DNA of 7,010 nucleotides from Acidobacteriota bacterium. Lineage in GTDB: Bacteria > Acidobacteriota > UBA6911 > RPQK01. Below are positions 4,814 to 7,010 of this stretch, piece by piece. The DNA lies in assembly GCA_003819755.1 (NCBI GenBank), contig RPQK01000399.1, positions 1 to 7,010 on the forward strand, in the 5' to 3' direction. The notes below the pieces were generated by a model. It had not been told where the DNA came from, searched no databases, and saw only the letters and a program-made list of their open reading frames with translations. How positions within the stretch are numbered: position 1 is the first letter of the stretch; the number at the start of each line of letters is the position of its first letter. The position numbers and the translations under genes were made by a program.

Positions 4814-7010
4814 TCACTCCTCGCGCAGCGCCGTCATCGGATCGACCCGTGTGGCGCGATGTGCGGGCACGAGGCAGGCGATGATCACTACGAACGTGAT
4901 CACGGCCGCAACGCTCACCAGCGTGGCCGGATCAGTCGGCCGGACCTCGAAGAGCAGCGTCTCCATCAACCTGGTCAGGGCGAGGGCGCCGGCCAGCCCG
5001 GCCGCCAGACCAATACTCGTGAGCTTCAGGCCATACGCCATGACGCTGCGCAGCACTGCCTCACGCTTCGCGCCGAGCGCCATCCGGATGCCGATTTCAC
5101 GGCGGCGCTCCGTCACCAGATACGAGAGCACGCCGTAGGTCCCGATCGCGGCGAGCAGGAGCGCGAGGGCTGCGAAGCCGCCGAACAGGTGCATCAGCAT
5201 GCGTGGCCTGCCGAGGGAACCGCTGACCACTTCATCCATGGGCCGTAGCCGGATAATCGGCAGCGAGGGATCGGCCTCCCGTACAGCGGCGGCTATCGAT
5301 GACTGCAGCGTGGCCATCGGCACCGCACTGCGCAACACGATATTCATGCTTCCGTCATTCCCCCAGTCACCGAGCTTAGAACCGGAAATGGTCGGGAAGA
5401 TTTGCGGCAGCTGCTCGAGCAGGAAGTACAGCTCCGTGCCGGTTGCCTGGTCGACGCCACCCTGCTTGACATTCTTCGCCACGCCAATGACGGTGACCCA
5501 GGGCGTCTGGTCGCCGAAGCGCGGCCTGACCCGACGACTGATCGGGTCGAGATCCTTCCAGAACCTGCGAGCGAACGCCTCGTTCACGACCACTACAGGA
5601 GCGCCGATGCGATCCGTCCGGTCGAACGCGCGGCCTGCCACGATCGGTATCCCCATCGCCTCGAAATAGCCGGCAGTGACCGTCTGGTAATAGTCCACCC
5701 AGTCGAGTGGCTTCCCAGGTGGCGGTGTGTAGTCTTCGATGTCCGTACCGAATTGGTTGACCTCGCGCTGTGGAGGGAGCCCGGACACCGCCGACGCACG
5801 TTGTACGCCGGGCATGGCGCCGAACCGGTCGATCAAGCGTTGATACAGCCGCAGCCTCTCGTCGAAGTTCGGGTAAGTGGAGGCTGGCAGCGCGACTCCG
5901 AACGTGACGAGGGGCGATCGGTTGAATCCGGCATCGACGTTCATCAGGTTCACTACCGTCCGGAACATCAGCCCCGCGGCCACCACGAGCACAACCGCAA
6001 GCGCCACTTCAGCGGCGACAAGAGCACCGCGCACTTCATGGCGGGCACTGGTCGAGCCGCGCGTCGCACGCTCGTTCAGCAGGCTGGGGGCGTGTTTAAA
6101 GGAATGCAGCAGCGGCGCCAGGCCGAACGCGACGCCGGTGACGACTGATACGAGCAGTGTGAAGCCGAGCACCGCCGGATCGATAGCAATATCGGCGATA
6201 CGCGGAAGGCTATTGGGATACGCAACGATCAACGCGTGCACCCCAACCCAGGCCAGGGCCAGGCCGAGGGCGCCGCCGACGAGCGACAACACGACGCCTT
6301 CAGCCGTGAACTGGGCGAGCAGCCGCCGCCGGCCGGCTCCCAGTGCCGCGCGTACGGCGAGCTCGCGGCGGCGGGTCTCGGCGCGGGCCAGCAGGAGGTT
6401 GGCCAGGTTGGCGCAGGCGATAAGCAGCACGAATGCTACCGCCGCCTGCAGCATCCAGACGGCATGCCGAGCCGAGCCGACAATCTCGTCCTGCACGGGC
6501 TCCATCTGCATGACGTGGTCGCCAGGCGTGAAGACGTGCCCGCTCACGCCGGCGCGCTGACCCCAGGTCGCGACGAGCGACGCAAGCTCCGCCTCCGCCT
6601 GCTCCGCGGTCACGTCGTCTTTCAAACGGCCCAATACATTCAGAAAGTGACTCTCGCGGAACTGGCGAAAGGCAGGAGCGAGCTGCAGCGGCAGCCACAC
6701 CTCAACCCGGTTATTCATAAGGTCGAAGCCGGCCGGCGTAATGCCGATGACTTCGCGCGTGAGCCCGTCGACCTCGATCGTGCGGCCGACGATGTCCTCA
6801 CGTGCGCCGAAAGCCAAAAGCCACAGCTCGTGCGACAGGATGACGAGCGCAGGCCCGTTCGCGCGCGTCTCCTCACGACTGAACCATCGGCCGCGCTCCG
6901 GCTGGACGGCGAGCGCCTCGAGCAACTCTGCATTCACCGTGGCCCTCGTGACGCGGCGCGGCCGATCGAGGGCGGCGAGATTCACCTCGCCGATCGTGAA
7001 GGCGCCGACG
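4814..7010 (-). CDS. Second ADOP-type ABC transporter permease (5' end cut by window)
   Basis: The frame is open to the right edge. The GTG at 6985 is internal: the codons before it read GAFTIGE, which continues the family pattern, and the expected first membrane segment is missing, so the true start lies outside. Numbering from that GTG: the end of a MacB-like periplasmic domain (1-165); first FtsX core with CANLANLLLARAETRRRELA at 191-210 and membrane segments near 175-200, 229-255, 272-293 and 320-341; a second extracytoplasmic domain (342-590); second FtsX core with AAIGTYGVLSYLVTERRREI at 612-631 and segments near 594-621, 651-672 and 687-707. It ends DPMTALREE, as expected for the family. 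No ATPase motifs. It belongs to the same family as the left permease but is clearly divergent, so it is not a recent duplicate. Its codons look richer in third-position G/C. Substrate unknown. It converges on the toxin-antitoxin cassette. Confidence 0.88.
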   Translation of the reverse strand, partial: VGAFTIGEVNLAALDRPRRVTRATVNAELLEALAVQPERGRWFSREETRANGPALVILSHELWLLAFGAREDIVGRTIEVDGLTREVIGITPAGFDLMNNRVEVWLPLQLAPAFRQFRESHFLNVLGRLKDDVTAEQAEAELASLVATWGQRAGVSGHVFTPGDHVMQMEPVQDEIVGSARHAVWMLQAAVAFVLLIACANLANLLLARAETRRRELAVRAALGAGRRRLLAQFTAEGVVLSLVGGALGLALAWVGVHALIVAYPNSLPRIADIAIDPAVLGFTLLVSVVTGVAFGLAPLLHSFKHAPSLLNERATRGSTSARHEVRGALVAAEVALAVVLVVAAGLMFRTVVNLMNVDAGFNRSPLVTFGVALPASTYPNFDERLRLYQRLIDRFGAMPGVQRASAVSGLPPQREVNQFGTDIEDYTPPPGKPLDWVDYYQTVTAGYFEAMGIPIVAGRAFDRTDRIGAPVVVVNEAFARRFWKDLDPISRRVRPRFGDQTPWVTVIGVAKNVKQGGVDQATGTELYFLLEQLPQIFPTISGSKLGDWGNDGSMNIVLRSAVPMATLQSSIAAAVREADPSLPIIRLRPMDEVVSGSLGRPRMLMHLFGGFAALALLLAAIGTYGVLSYLVTERRREIGIRMALGAKREAVLRSVMAYGLKLTSIGLAAGLAGALALTRLMETLLFEVRPTDPATLVSVAAVITFVVIIACLVPAHRATRVDPMTALREE

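Noticed and set aside
4596..4817. Small minus-strand frame containing repeated RVGPT segments.
   Set aside because: The repeated residues simply translate the 45-bp-period repeat; no ribosome-binding site or domain supports a gene.
5402..6148. 248-codon plus-strand frame opposite the right permease.
   Set aside because: Composition typical of a shadow (many Arg, His, Gln, Pro), no motif, and it lies opposite a well-supported permease.
6983..6985. GTG as the start of the right permease.
   Set aside because: The frame continues to the window edge with family-like residues, and the N-terminal membrane segment is missing, so the gene starts outside.

Overview
The window reads as a GC-rich bacterial chromosome fragment, most likely from Acidobacteriota. 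The main reason is two MacB/FtsX-type permeases without ATPase domains. They have the layout of the acidobacterial duplicated orphan permease (ADOP) family, and one sits directly behind a PadR regulator of the kind that accompanies these permeases. This placement rests on family recognition, not on a search.

Layout. Positions 1-306 hold the end of a PadR-family repressor gene that enters from the left edge. Positions 315-2933 hold an 872-residue ADOP permease, translationally coupled to padR. A 243-base gap (2934-3176) carries three 18-bp palindromes of the form TTRCCG-N6-CGGYAA and a plausible promoter. Then come three tightly packed genes: an XRE/HipB-like DNA-binding protein (3177-3455), a free-standing HipA N-terminal subdomain (HipS-like, 3403-3714) and a HipA-type kinase core (HipT-like, 3718-4698). 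The end of the kinase gene and the short gap after it (4676-4737) contain a repeat with a 45-bp period. The rest (4814-7010, minus strand) is a second ADOP permease, convergent with the cassette and cut by the right edge.

How the genes work together. The centre is best read as a tripartite HipBST-type toxin-antitoxin operon, in which the usual HipA polypeptide is split into HipS and HipT. From the characterised E. coli HipBST system, HipT would be the kinase toxin, HipS the neutralising partner, and HipB the DNA-binding autorepressor. The repeated palindromes before hipB are the obvious candidate operators. PadR probably controls the left permease. Nothing visible links the permeases functionally to the toxin-antitoxin genes.

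The most interesting points are the three-site operator array, the 53-base hipB/hipS overlap with an embedded ribosome-binding site, the single in-frame UAG between hipS and hipT, and the repeat that supplies the last HipT codons and its stop.
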